NCBI GenBank assembly: GCA_917880885.1
Contig: OU862913.1
Location: 45,355,460-45,419,459, forward strand
Source: Limnephilus marmoratus
Lineage: Eukaryota; Arthropoda; Insecta; Trichoptera; Limnephilidae
Direction of reading: 5' to 3'
DNA: 64,000 bases
Below are positions 9,806 to 22,386 of this stretch, piece after piece. A program made the position numbers and the translations under genes. The notes beneath the pieces are model-generated. The model made no database searches and was not told where the DNA came from. It saw only the letters and a program-made list of their open reading frames with translations. Each line of letters starts with the position of its first letter. Positions within the stretch are counted from its first letter, which is position 1.

Positions 9806-12800
9806 TGGGCACTTTGTCAAACTTGGGGTAGGTCATAACTTCACCCCAATAGCACTTGGGGTCTGTCGATTTAACTCTTGGGTTCTGTCATAACTTCGGC
9901 CCTATGGCGACGAACTGACTGAAATCTAAAATCTGCCAAAAGTAGAATTTTGAAATTCTTCTTATAAAATTTTCATCGTTTCGTGGGCACTTTGTCAAAC
10001 TTGGGATAGGTAATAACTTCACCCCAATGGCACTGAACGGTTTGAAATTTTGTATTCTTAATAAGAATCATATTTCATCGTTTCATGGGCACTCTGTCAA
10101 ACTTGGGGTAGGTCATAACTACGTCCCAATAGCACTGAACGGTTTGAAATTTTGTATTCTTAATAAGAATCTTGGTCTGTACACGAATCAATAAAAAAAA
10201 GCTGCCAAAAGAAGAATTTAAAAAAAAAACATCGTTTTAATACTTAGGGTTGGTCGTTTTAGCACTTGGGGTCGATCGTTTTAACTATTGGGTTCAGACA
10301 GAACTTCGGCCCTATGCCTCCAAACCTACTGAAATTTTGTATTATTACTAAGAATCATGGTCGTTAGACGAATCAATCAAAAAAATCTGTCAAAGGAAGA
10401 ATTTTAAAAAAATCATCAATTTAACCCTTGGGATCGGTCTTTTTAGCACTTGGGGTCGGTCGATTTAACTCTTGGGTTCTGTCATAACTTCGGCCCTATG
10501 GCGACGAACTGACTGAAATCTAAAATCTGCCAAATGTAGAATTTTGAAATTCTTCTTATAAAATTTTCATCGTTCATGGGCACTTTGTCAAACTTGGGGT
10601 TGGTCATAACTTCACCCCAATGGCGCTGAACGGTTTGAAATTTTGTATCTGCCAAATCTGCCAAAAGAAGAAATTAAAAAAAAACATCGTTTTAATACTT
10701 GGAGTTGGTCGTTTTAGCACTTGGGGTGGGTCGTTTTAACTATTGGGTTCGGACAGAACTTCGGCCCTATGGCACCAAACCGACTGAAATTTTGGATTCT
10801 TACTAAGAATCAAGGTCCTTACTCGAATCAATCAAAAAAATCTGTCAATGTCGAATTTTGAAATTCTTCTTATAAAATTTTCATCGTTTCATGGGCACTT
10901 TGTCAAACTTGGGGTAGGTCATAACTTCACCCCAATTGCACTGAACGGTTTGAAATTTTGTATTCTTAATAAGAATCTTGGTCTGTACACGAATCAAAAA
11001 AAAAAATCTGAAAAAAGAAGAATTTAAAAAAAAACATCGTTATAATACTTGGGGTTTGCCTTTTTAGCACTTGGGGTCGGTCGTTTTAACTATTGGGTTC
11101 GGACAGAACTTCGGCCCTATGCAACCAAACCGACTGAAATTTTGTATTCTTACTAAGAATCAAGGTCGTTACTCGAATCAATCAAAAAAATCTGTCAATG
11201 TCGAATTTTTAAATTCTTCTTATAAAATTTTCATGGTTTCATGGGCACTGTGTCAAACTTGGGGAAGGTCATAATTTCTCCATAATGGCACTGAACGGTT
11301 TGAAATTTTGTATTCTTAATAAGAATCTTGGTCTGTACACCAATCAATTAAAAAAAAATCTACCAAAAGAAGAATAAAAATAAAAAAACCATCGTTTTAA
11401 TACTTGGGTTCGGTCGTTTTAACTATTGGGTTCGGACAGAGCTTCGGCCCATGCCACCAAACCGACTGAAATTTTGTATTCTTACTAAGAATCAAGGTCC
11501 TTACTCGAATCAATAAAAAAAATCTGCCAAAAGAAGAATTTAAAAAAACCATCGTTTTAATACTTGGGGTTGGTCGTTTTAGCACTTGGGGTCGGTCGTC
11601 TTAACAATTGGGTTCGGACAGAACTTCGGCCCTATGCCACCAAACCGACTGAAATTTTGAATTCTTACTCGAATCAATCAAAAAAATCTGTCAAATGAAG
11701 AATTTTAAAAAATCATCATTTTAAGCGTTGGGGTCAGTCTTTTTAGCACTTGGGGTCGGTCGATTTAACTCTTGGGTTCTGTCATAACTTCGGCCCTATG
11801 GCGACGAACTGATTGAAATCTAAAATCTGCCAAATGTAGAATTTGGAAATTCTTCTTATAAAATTTTCATCGTTTCATGGGCACTTTGTCAAACTTGGGG
11901 TAGGTCATAACTTCACCCCAATGGCACTGAACGGTTTGAAATTTTGTATTCGTAATAAGAATCTTGGTCTGTAGACGAATCAATAAAAAAAATCTGCCAA
12001 AATCAGAATTTAAAAAAAAACATCGTTTTAATACTTGGGGTTGGTCGTTTTAGCACTTGGGGTCGGTCGTTTTACCTATTGGGTTCGGACAGAACTTTGG
12101 CCCTATGCCACCAAACTGACTGAAATTTTGTATTCTTACTAAGAATCAAGGTCCTTACTCGAATCAATCAAAAAAATCTGTCAAAGGAAGAATTTTTAAA
12201 AAATCATCATTTTAACCGTTGGGGTCGGTCTTTTTAGCACTTGGGGTCGGTCGATTTAACTCTTGGGTTCTGTCATAACTTCGGCCCTATGGCGACTAAC
12301 TGACTGAAATCTAAAATCTGCCAAATGTAGAATTTGGAAATTCTTCTTATAAAATTTTCATCGTTTCATGGGCACTTTGTCAAACTTGGGGTAGGTCATA
12401 ACTTCACCCCAATGGCACTGAACGGTTTGAAATTTTGTATTCCTAATAAGAATCTTGATCTATACACGAATCAATAAAAAAAATCTGCCAAAATCAGAAT
12501 TTTAATAAAAACATCGTTTTAATACTTGGGGTTGGTCGTTTTAGCACTTGGGGTTGGTCGTTTTAACTATTTGGTTCGGACAGAACTTTGGCCCTATGCC
12601 ACCAAACCGACTGAAATTTTGTATTCTTACTACGAATCAAGGTCCTTACTCGAATCAATCAAAAAAATCTGTTAAAGGAAGAATTTTTAAAAAATCATCA
12701 TTTTAACCGTTGGGGTCGGTCTTTTTAGCACTCGGGGTCGGTCGATTTAACTCTTGGGTTCTGTCATAACTTCGGCCCTATGGTGACGAACTGACTGAAA

Positions 12801-13390
12801 TCTAAAATCTGCCAAATGTAGAATTTTGAAATTCTTCTTATAAAATTTTCATCGTTCATGGGCACTTTGTCAAACTTGGGGTTGGTCATAACTTCACCCC
12901 AATGGCGCTGAACGGTTTGAAATTTTGTATCTGCCAAATCTGCCAAAAGAAGAAATTAAAAAAAAAACATCGTTTTAATACTTGGAGTTGGTCGTTTTAG
13001 CACTTGGGGTGGGTCGTTTTAACTATTGGGTTCGGACAGAACTTCGGCCCTATGCCACCAAACCGACTGAAATTTTGTATTCTTACTAGGTCCTTACTCG
13101 AATCAATCAAAAAAATCTGTCAATGTCGAATTTTGAAATTCTTCTTATAAAATTTTCATCGTTTCATGGGCACTTTGTCAAACTTGGGGTAGGTCATAAC
13201 TTCACCCCAATTGCACTGAACGGTGTGAAATTTTGTATCCTTAATAAGAATCTTGGTCTGTACACGAATCAATAAAAAAAAGCTGCCAAAAGAAGAATTA
13301 AAAAAAAAACATCGTTTTAATACTTAGGGTTGGTCGTTTTAGCACTTGGGGTCGATCGTTTTAACTATTGGGTTCGGACAGAACTTCGGC

Positions 13391-16300
13391 CCTATGCCTC
13401 CAAACCTACTAAAATTTTGTATTATTACTAAGAATCATGGTCGTTACACGAATCAATCAAAAAAATCTGTCAAAGGAAGAATTTTTAAAAAATCATCATT
13501 TTAACCCTTGGGATCGGTCTTTTTAGCACTTGGGGTCGGTCGATTTAACTCTTGGGTTCTGTCATAACTTCGGCCCTACGGCGACGAACTGACTGAAATC
13601 TAAAATCTGCCAAATGTAGAATTTTGCAATTCTTCTTATAAAATTTTCATCGTTTCATGGGCACTTTGTCAAACTTGGGGTAGGTCATAACTTCACCCCA
13701 ATTGCACTGAACGGTTTGAAATTTTGTATTCTTAATAAGAATCTTGGTCTGTACACGAATCAATAAAAAAAATCTGAAAAAAGAAGAATTTAAAAAAAAA
13801 CATCGTTATAATACTTGGGTTGGCCTTTTTAGCACTTGGGGTTGGTCGTTTTAACTATTTGGTTCGGACAGAACTTCGGCCCTATGCAACCAAACCGACT
13901 GAAATTTTGTATTCTTACTAAGAATCAAGGTCCTTACTCGAATCAATCAAAAAAATCTGTCAATGTCGAATTTTGCAATTCTTCTTATAAAATTTTCATC
14001 GTTTCATGGGCACTTTGTCAAACTTGGGGTAGGTCATAACTTCTCCATAATGGCACTGAACGGTTTGAAATGTTGTATTCTTAATAAGAATCTTGGTCTG
14101 TACACCAATCAATTAAAAAAAAATCTACCAAAAGAAGAATAAAAATAAAAAAAACCATCGTTTTAATACTTGGGTTCGGTCGTTTTAACTATTGGGTTCG
14201 GACAGAACTTCGGCCCTATGCCACCAAACCGACTGAAATTTTGTATTCTTACTAAGAATCAAGGTCCTTACTCGAATCAATAAAAAAAATCTGCCAAAAG
14301 AAGAATTTTAAAAAACCATCGTTTTAATACTTGGGGTTGGTCGTTTTAGCACTTGGGGTCGGTCGTCTTAACAATTGGGTTCGGACAGAACTTCGGCCCT
14401 ATGCCACCAAACCGACTGAAATTTTGTATTCTTACTAAGAATCAAGGTCCTTACTCGAATCAATCAAAAAAATCTGTCAAAGGAAGAATTTTAAAAAATC
14501 GTCATTTTAAGCGTTGGGGTCCGTCTTTATAGCACTTGGGGTCGGTCGATTTAACTCTTGGGTTCTGTCATAACTTCGGCCCTATGGCGACGAACTGACT
14601 GAAATCTAAAATCTGCCAAATGTAGAATTTGGACATTCTTCTTATAAAATTTTCATCGTTTCATGGGCACTTTGTCAAACTTGGGGTAGGTCATAACTTC
14701 ACCCCAATGGCACTGAACGGTTTTAAATTTTGTATTCCTAATAAGAATCTTGGTCTGTACACGAATCAATAAAAAAAATCTGCCAAAATCAGAATTAAAA
14801 AAAAAACATCGTTTTAATACTTGGGGTTGGTCGTTTTTAGCACTTGGGGTCGGTCGTTTTACCTTTTGGGTTCGGACAGAACTTTGGCCCTATGCCACCA
14901 AACTGACTGAAATTTTGTATTCTTACTAAGAATCAAGGTCCTTACTCGAATCAATCAAAAAAATCTGTCAAAGGAAGAATTTTTAAAAATCATCATTTTA
15001 ACCGTTGGGGTCGGTCTTTTTAGCACTTGGGGTCGGTCGATTTAACTCTTGGGTTCTGTCATAACTTCGGCCCTATGGCGACGAACTGACTGAAATATAA
15101 AATCTGCCAAAAGTAGAATTTTGAAATTCTTCTTATAAAATTTTCATCGTTTCATGGACACTTTGTCAAACTTGGGGTAGGTCATAAATTTATCCCAATG
15201 GCACTGAACGGTTTGAAATTTTGTATTCTTAATAAAAAACTTGGTCTGTACACGAATCAATAAAAAAAATCTGCCAAAAGAAGAATTTAAAAAAAAAAAC
15301 CATCGTTTTAATACTTGGGTTCGGTCGTTTTAACTATTGGGTTCGGACAGAACTTCGGCCCTATGCCACCAAACCGACTGAAATTTTGTATTCTTACTAA
15401 GAATCAAGGTCCTTACTCGAATCAATCCAAAAAATCTGTCAATGTCGAATTTTTAAATTCTTCTTATAAAATTTTCATCGTTTCATGGGCACTTTGTCAA
15501 ACTTGGGGTAGGTCAAAACTTCACCCCAATGGCACTGAACGGTTTGAAATTTTGTATTCTTAATAAGAATCATGGTCTGTACACGAATCATTAAAAAAAT
15601 CAGCCAAGACGTGAATTTAAAAAAAAGTCATCGTTTTAACACTTGGGGTCGGTCGTTTTAACTATTGGGTTCGGACAGAACTTCGCTATGCCACCAAATT
15701 GACTAAAATGTTGTATTCTTACTAAGAATCAAGGTCCGTACTCGAATCAATAAAAAAAATCTGCCAAAAGAAGAATTTTAAAAAACCATCGTTTTAATAC
15801 TTGGGGTTGGTCGTTTTAGCACTTGGGGTCGGTCGTCTTAACAATTGGGTTCGGACAGAACTTCGGCCCTATGCCACCAAACCGACTGAAATTTTGTATT
15901 CTTACTAAGAATCAAGGTCCTTACTCGAATCAATCAAAAAAATCTGTCAAAGGAAGAATTTTAAAAAATCGTCATTTTAAGCGTTGGGGTCCGTCTTTAT
16001 AGCACTTGGGGTCGGTCGATTTAACTCTTGGGTTCTGTCATAACTTCGGCCCTATGGCGACGAACTGACTGAAATCTAAAATCTGCCAAATGTAGAATTT
16101 GGACATTCTTCTTATAAAATTTTCATCGTTTCATGGGCACTTTGTCAAACTTGGGGTAGGTCATAACTTCACCCCAATGGCACTGAACGGTTTTAAATTT
16201 TGTATTCCTAATAAGAATCTTGGTCTGTACACGAATCAATAAAAAAAATCTGCCAAAATCAGAATTAAAAAAAAAACATCGTTTTAATACTTGGGGTTGG

Positions 16301-18623
16301 TCGTTTTTAGCACTTGGGGTCGGTCGTTTTACCTTTTGGGTTCGGACAGAACTTTGGCCCTATGCCACCAAACTGACTGAAATTTTGTATTCTTACTAAG
16401 AATCAAGGTCCTTACTCGAATCAATCAAAAAAATCTGTCAAAGGAAGAATTTTTAAAAATCATCATTTTAACCGTTGGGGTCGGTCTTTTTAGCACTTGG
16501 GGTCGGTCGATTTAACTCTTGGGTTCTGTCATAACTTCGGCCCTATGGCGACGAACTGACTGAAATATAAAATCTGCCAAAAGTAGAATTTTGAAATTCT
16601 TCTTATAAAATTTTCATCGTTTCATGGACACTTTGTCAAACTTGGGGTAGGTCATAAATTTATCCCAATGGCACTGAACGGTTTGAAATTTTGTATTCTT
16701 AATAAAAAACTTGGTCTGTACACGAATCAATAAAAAAAATCTGCCAAAAGAAGAATTTAAAAAAAAAAACCATCGTTTTAATACTTGGGTTCGGTCGTTT
16801 TAACTATTGGGTTCGGACAGAACTTCGGCCCTATGCCACCAAACCGACTGAAATTTTGTATTCTTACTAAGAATCAAGGTCCTTACTCGAATCAATCCAA
16901 AAAATCTGTCAATGTCGAATTTTTAAATTCTTCTTATAAAATTTTCATCGTTTCATGGGCACTTTGTCAAACTTGGGGTAGGTCAAAACTTCACCCCAAT
17001 GGCACTGAACGGTTTGAAATTTTGTATTCTTAATAAGAATCATGGTCTGTACACGAATCATTAAAAAAATCAGCCAAGACGTGAATTTAAAAAAAAGTCA
17101 TCGTTTTAACACTTGGGGTCGGTCGTTTTAACTATTGGGTTCGGACAGAACTTCGCTATGCCACCAAATTGACTAAAATGTTGTATTCTTACTAAGAATC
17201 AAGGTCCGTACTCGAATCAATCAATCAAAATTTGTCAAAGGAAGAATTTAAAAAAATCATCATTTTAACCCTTGGTGTCGGTCTTTTTAGCACTTGGGGT
17301 CGGTCGATTTAACTCTTGGGTTCTGTCATAACTTCGGCCCTATGGCGACGAACTGACTGAAATCTAAAATCTGCCAAATGTAGAATTTGGAAAATCTTCT
17401 TATAAAATTTTCATCGTTTCATGGGCACTTTGTCAAAGTTGGGGTAGGTCATAACTTCACCCCAATGGCACTGAACGGTTTGAAATTTTGTATTCTTAAT
17501 AAAAATCTTGGTCTGTACACGAATCAATAAAAAAAATATGCCAAAAGAAGAATTTAAAAAAAAAAACCATCGTTTTAATACTTGGGGTTGGTCGTTTTAG
17601 CACTTGGGGTCGGTCGTTTTAACTATTGGGTTCGGACAGAACTTCGCTATGCCACCAAATTGACTAAAATGTTGTATTCTTACTAAGAATCAAGGTCCTT
17701 ACTCGAATCAATCAAAAAATCTGTCAAAAGAAGAATTTTAAAAAATCATCATTTTAACCCTTGGTGTCGGTCTTTTTAGCACTTGGGGTCGGTCGATTTA
17801 ACTCTTGGGTTCTGTCATAACTTCGGCCCTATGGCGACGAACTGACTGAAAACTAAAATCTGCCGAAAGTAGAATTTTGAAATTCTTCTTATAATATTTT
17901 CATCGTTTCATAGGCACTTTGTCAAACTTGGGGTAGGTCATAACTTCGTCCCAATGGCACTGAACGGTTTGAAAATTTGTATTCATAAGAATCATGGTCT
18001 CTACACCAATCAATTAAAAAAAAATCTACCAATAGAAGAATTAAAAAAAAAAAACCATCGTTTTAATACTTGGGTTTGGTCGTTTTAGCACTTGCGGTCG
18101 GTCGATTTAACTAGTGGCTTCGGACAGAACTTCGGCCCTATGCCACCAAACCGACTGAAATTTTGTATTCTTACTAAGAATCAAGGTCCTTACTCGAATC
18201 AATCAAAAAATCTGTCAAAAAAGAATTTTAAAAAATCATCATTTTAAGCCTTGGGGTCGGTCTTTTTAGCACTTGGGGTCGGTCGATTTAACTCTTGGGT
18301 TCTGTCATAACTTCGGCCCTATGGCGACGAACTGACTGAAATCTAAAATCTGCCAAATGTAGAATTTGGAAATTCTTCTTATAAAATTTTCATCGTTTCA
18401 TGGGCACTTTGTCAAACTTGGGGTAGGTCATAACTTCACCCCAATGGCACTGAACGGTTTGAAATTTTGTATTCTTTATAAGGCTCATGGTCTTTACACC
18501 AATCAATAAAAAAAATCTGCCAAAAGAAGAATTTAAAAAAACCATCGTTTTAATACTTGGGGTTGGTCGTTTTAGCACTTGGGGTCGATCGTTTTAACTA
18601 TTGGGTTCGGACAGAACTTCGGC
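13391..18623. repeat. 3763-bp higher-order repeat, copy 1 (expanded to 5233 bp)
   Basis: Anchored on CCTATGCCTCCAAACCTACT, which occurs at 13391, 18624, 22387 and 26150. Copy 1 is 5233 bp, exactly 3763 + 1470, because it contains an internal 1470-bp duplication. It shows TTGGACATTC at 14628 and 16098 where later copies have TTGGAAATTC. Similarity to the later copies starts slightly upstream, near 13340. Confidence 0.9.
14275..17214. repeat. 1470-bp tandem duplication (two copies)
   Basis: Copies about 14275-15744 and 15745-17214, offset exactly 1470 (three 490-bp units). The shared private variant GGACATTCTT at 14631 and 16101, and the identical long matches at 15315 and 16785, show the duplication arose within this copy of the 3763-bp unit. 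Confidence 0.88.
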
Positions 18624-21600
18624 CCTATGCCTCCAAACCTACTAAAATTTTGTATTATTACTAAGAATCATGGTCGTTACACGAATCAATCAAAAAAATC
18701 TGTCAAAGGAAGAATTTTTAAAAAATCATCATTTTAACCCTTGGGATCGGTCTTTTTAGCACTTGGGGTCGGTCGATTTAACTCTTGGGTTCTGTCATAA
18801 CTTCGGCCCTACGGCGACGAACTGACTGAAATCTAAAATCTGCCAAATGTAGAATTTTGCAATTCTTCTTATAAAATTTTCATCGTTTCATGGGCACTTT
18901 GTCAAACTTGGGGTAGGTCATAACTTCACCCCAATTGCACTGAACGGTTTGAAATTTTGTATTCTTAATAAGAATCTTGGTCTGTACACGAATCAATAAA
19001 AAAAATCTGAAAAAAGAAGAATTTAAAAAAAAACATCGTTATAATACTTGGGTTGGCCTTTTTAGCACTTGGGGTTGGTCGTTTTAACTATTTGGTTCGG
19101 ACAGAACTTCGGCCCTATGCAACCAAACCGACTGAAATTTTGTATTCTTACTAAGAATCAAGGTCCTTACTCGAATCAATCAAAAAAATCTGTCAATGTC
19201 GAATTTTGCAATTCTTCTTATAAAATTTTCATCGTTTCATGGGCACTTTGTCAAACTTGGGGTAGGTCATAACTTCTCCATAATGGCACTGAACGGTTTG
19301 AAATGTTGTATTCTTAATAAGAATCTTGGTCTGTACACCAATCAATTAAAAAAAAATCTACCAAAAGAAGAATAAAAATAAAAAAAACCATCGTTTTAAT
19401 ACTTGGGTTCGGTCGTTTTAACTATTGGGTTCGGACAGAACTTCGGCCCTATGCCACCAAACCGACTGAAATTTTGTATTCTTACTAAGAATCAAGGTCC
19501 TTACTCGAATCAATAAAAAAAATCTGCCAAAAGAAGAATTTTAAAAAACCATCGTTTTAATACTTGGGGTTGGTCGTTTTAGCACTTGGGGTCGGTCGTC
19601 TTAACAATTGGGTTCGGACAGAACTTCGGCCCTATGCCACCAAACCGACTGAAATTTTGTATTCTTACTAAGAATCAAGGTCCTTACTCGAATCAATCAA
19701 AAAAATCTGTCAAAGGAAGAATTTTAAAAAATCGTCATTTTAAGCGTTGGGGTCCGTCTTTATAGCACTTGGGGTCGGTCGATTTAACTCTTGGGTTCTG
19801 TCATAACTTCGGCCCTATGGCGACGAACTGACTGAAATCTAAAATCTGCCAAATGTAGAATTTGGAAATTCTTCTTATAAAATTTTCATCGTTTCATGGG
19901 CACTTTGTCAAACTTGGGGTAGGTCATAACTTCACCCCAATGGCACTGAACGGTTTTAAATTTTGTATTCCTAATAAGAATCTTGGTCTGTACACGAATC
20001 AATAAAAAAAATCTGCCAAAATCAGAATTAAAAAAAAAACATCGTTTTAATACTTGGGGTTGGTCGTTTTTAGCACTTGGGGTCGGTCGTTTTACCTTTT
20101 GGGTTCGGACAGAACTTTGGCCCTATGCCACCAAACTGACTGAAATTTTGTATTCTTACTAAGAATCAAGGTCCTTACTCGAATCAATCAAAAAAATCTG
20201 TCAAAGGAAGAATTTTTAAAAATCATCATTTTAACCGTTGGGGTCGGTCTTTTTAGCACTTGGGGTCGGTCGATTTAACTCTTGGGTTCTGTCATAACTT
20301 CGGCCCTATGGCGACGAACTGACTGAAATATAAAATCTGCCAAAAGTAGAATTTTGAAATTCTTCTTATAAAATTTTCATCGTTTCATGGACACTTTGTC
20401 AAACTTGGGGTAGGTCATAAATTTATCCCAATGGCACTGAACGGTTTGAAATTTTGTATTCTTAATAAAAAACTTGGTCTGTACACGAATCAATAAAAAA
20501 AATCTGCCAAAAGAAGAATTTAAAAAAAAAAACCATCGTTTTAATACTTGGGTTCGGTCGTTTTAACTATTGGGTTCGGACAGAACTTCGGCCCTATGCC
20601 ACCAAACCGACTGAAATTTTGTATTCTTACTAAGAATCAAGGTCCTTACTCGAATCAATCCAAAAAATCTGTCAATGTCGAATTTTTAAATTCTTCTTAT
20701 AAAATTTTCATCGTTTCATGGGCACTTTGTCAAACTTGGGGTAGGTCAAAACTTCACCCCAATGGCACTGAACGGTTTGAAATTTTGTATTCTTAATAAG
20801 AATCATGGTCTGTACACGAATCATTAAAAAAATCAGCCAAGACGTGAATTTAAAAAAAAGTCATCGTTTTAACACTTGGGGTCGGTCGTTTTAACTATTG
20901 GGTTCGGACAGAACTTCGCTATGCCACCAAATTGACTAAAATGTTGTATTCTTACTAAGAATCAAGGTCCGTACTCGAATCAATCAATCAAAATTTGTCA
21001 AAGGAAGAATTTAAAAAAATCATCATTTTAACCCTTGGTGTCGGTCTTTTTAGCACTTGGGGTCGGTCGATTTAACTCTTGGGTTCTGTCATAACTTCGG
21101 CCCTATGGCGACGAACTGACTGAAATCTAAAATCTGCCAAATGTAGAATTTGGAAAATCTTCTTATAAAATTTTCATCGTTTCATGGGCACTTTGTCAAA
21201 GTTGGGGTAGGTCATAACTTCACCCCAATGGCACTGAACGGTTTGAAATTTTGTATTCTTAATAAAAATCTTGGTCTGTACACGAATCAATAAAAAAAAT
21301 ATGCCAAAAGAAGAATTTAAAAAAAAAAACCATCGTTTTAATACTTGGGGTTGGTCGTTTTAGCACTTGGGGTCGGTCGTTTTAACTATTGGGTTCGGAC
21401 AGAACTTCGCTATGCCACCAAATTGACTAAAATGTTGTATTCTTACTAAGAATCAAGGTCCTTACTCGAATCAATCAAAAAATCTGTCAAAAGAAGAATT
21501 TTAAAAAATCATCATTTTAACCCTTGGTGTCGGTCTTTTTAGCACTTGGGGTCGGTCGATTTAACTCTTGGGTTCTGTCATAACTTCGGCCCTATGGCGA

Positions 21601-22386
21601 CGAACTGACTGAAAACTAAAATCTGCCGAAAGTAGAATTTTGAAATTCTTCTTATAATATTTTCATCGTTTCATAGGCACTTTGTCAAACTTGGGGTAGG
21701 TCATAACTTCGTCCCAATGGCACTGAACGGTTTGAAAATTTGTATTCATAAGAATCATGGTCTCTACACCAATCAATTAAAAAAAAATCTACCAATAGAA
21801 GAATTAAAAAAAAAAAACCATCGTTTTAATACTTGGGTTTGGTCGTTTTAGCACTTGCGGTCGGTCGATTTAACTAGTGGCTTCGGACAGAACTTCGGCC
21901 CTATGCCACCAAACCGACTGAAATTTTGTATTCTTACTAAGAATCAAGGTCCTTACTCGAATCAATCAAAAAATCTGTCAAAAAAGAATTTTAAAAAATC
22001 ATCATTTTAAGCCTTGGGGTCGGTCTTTTTAGCACTTGGGGTCGGTCGATTTAACTCTTGGGTTCTGTCATAACTTCGGCCCTATGGCGACGAACTGACT
22101 GAAATCTAAAATCTGCCAAATGTAGAATTTGGAAATTCTTCTTATAAAATTTTCATCGTTTCATGGGCACTTTGTCAAACTTGGGGTAGGTCATAACTTC
22201 ACCCCAATGGCACTGAACGGTTTGAAATTTTGTATTCTTTATAAGGCTCATGGTCTTTACACCAATCAATAAAAAAAATCTGCCAAAAGAAGAATTTAAA
22301 AAAACCATCGTTTTAATACTTGGGGTTGGTCGTTTTAGCACTTGGGGTCGATCGTTTTAACTATTGGGTTCGGACAGAACTTCGGC
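18624..22386. repeat. 3763-bp higher-order repeat, copy 2
   Basis: Complete copy, offset 3763 to copy 3. By eye the two are almost base-for-base identical, including idiosyncratic features such as TTTATAAGGCTCATGG, CTAGTGGCTTCGG and the AATCAATCAATCAAAATTTG run. It equals about 7.7 of the 490-bp units. Confidence 0.92.
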
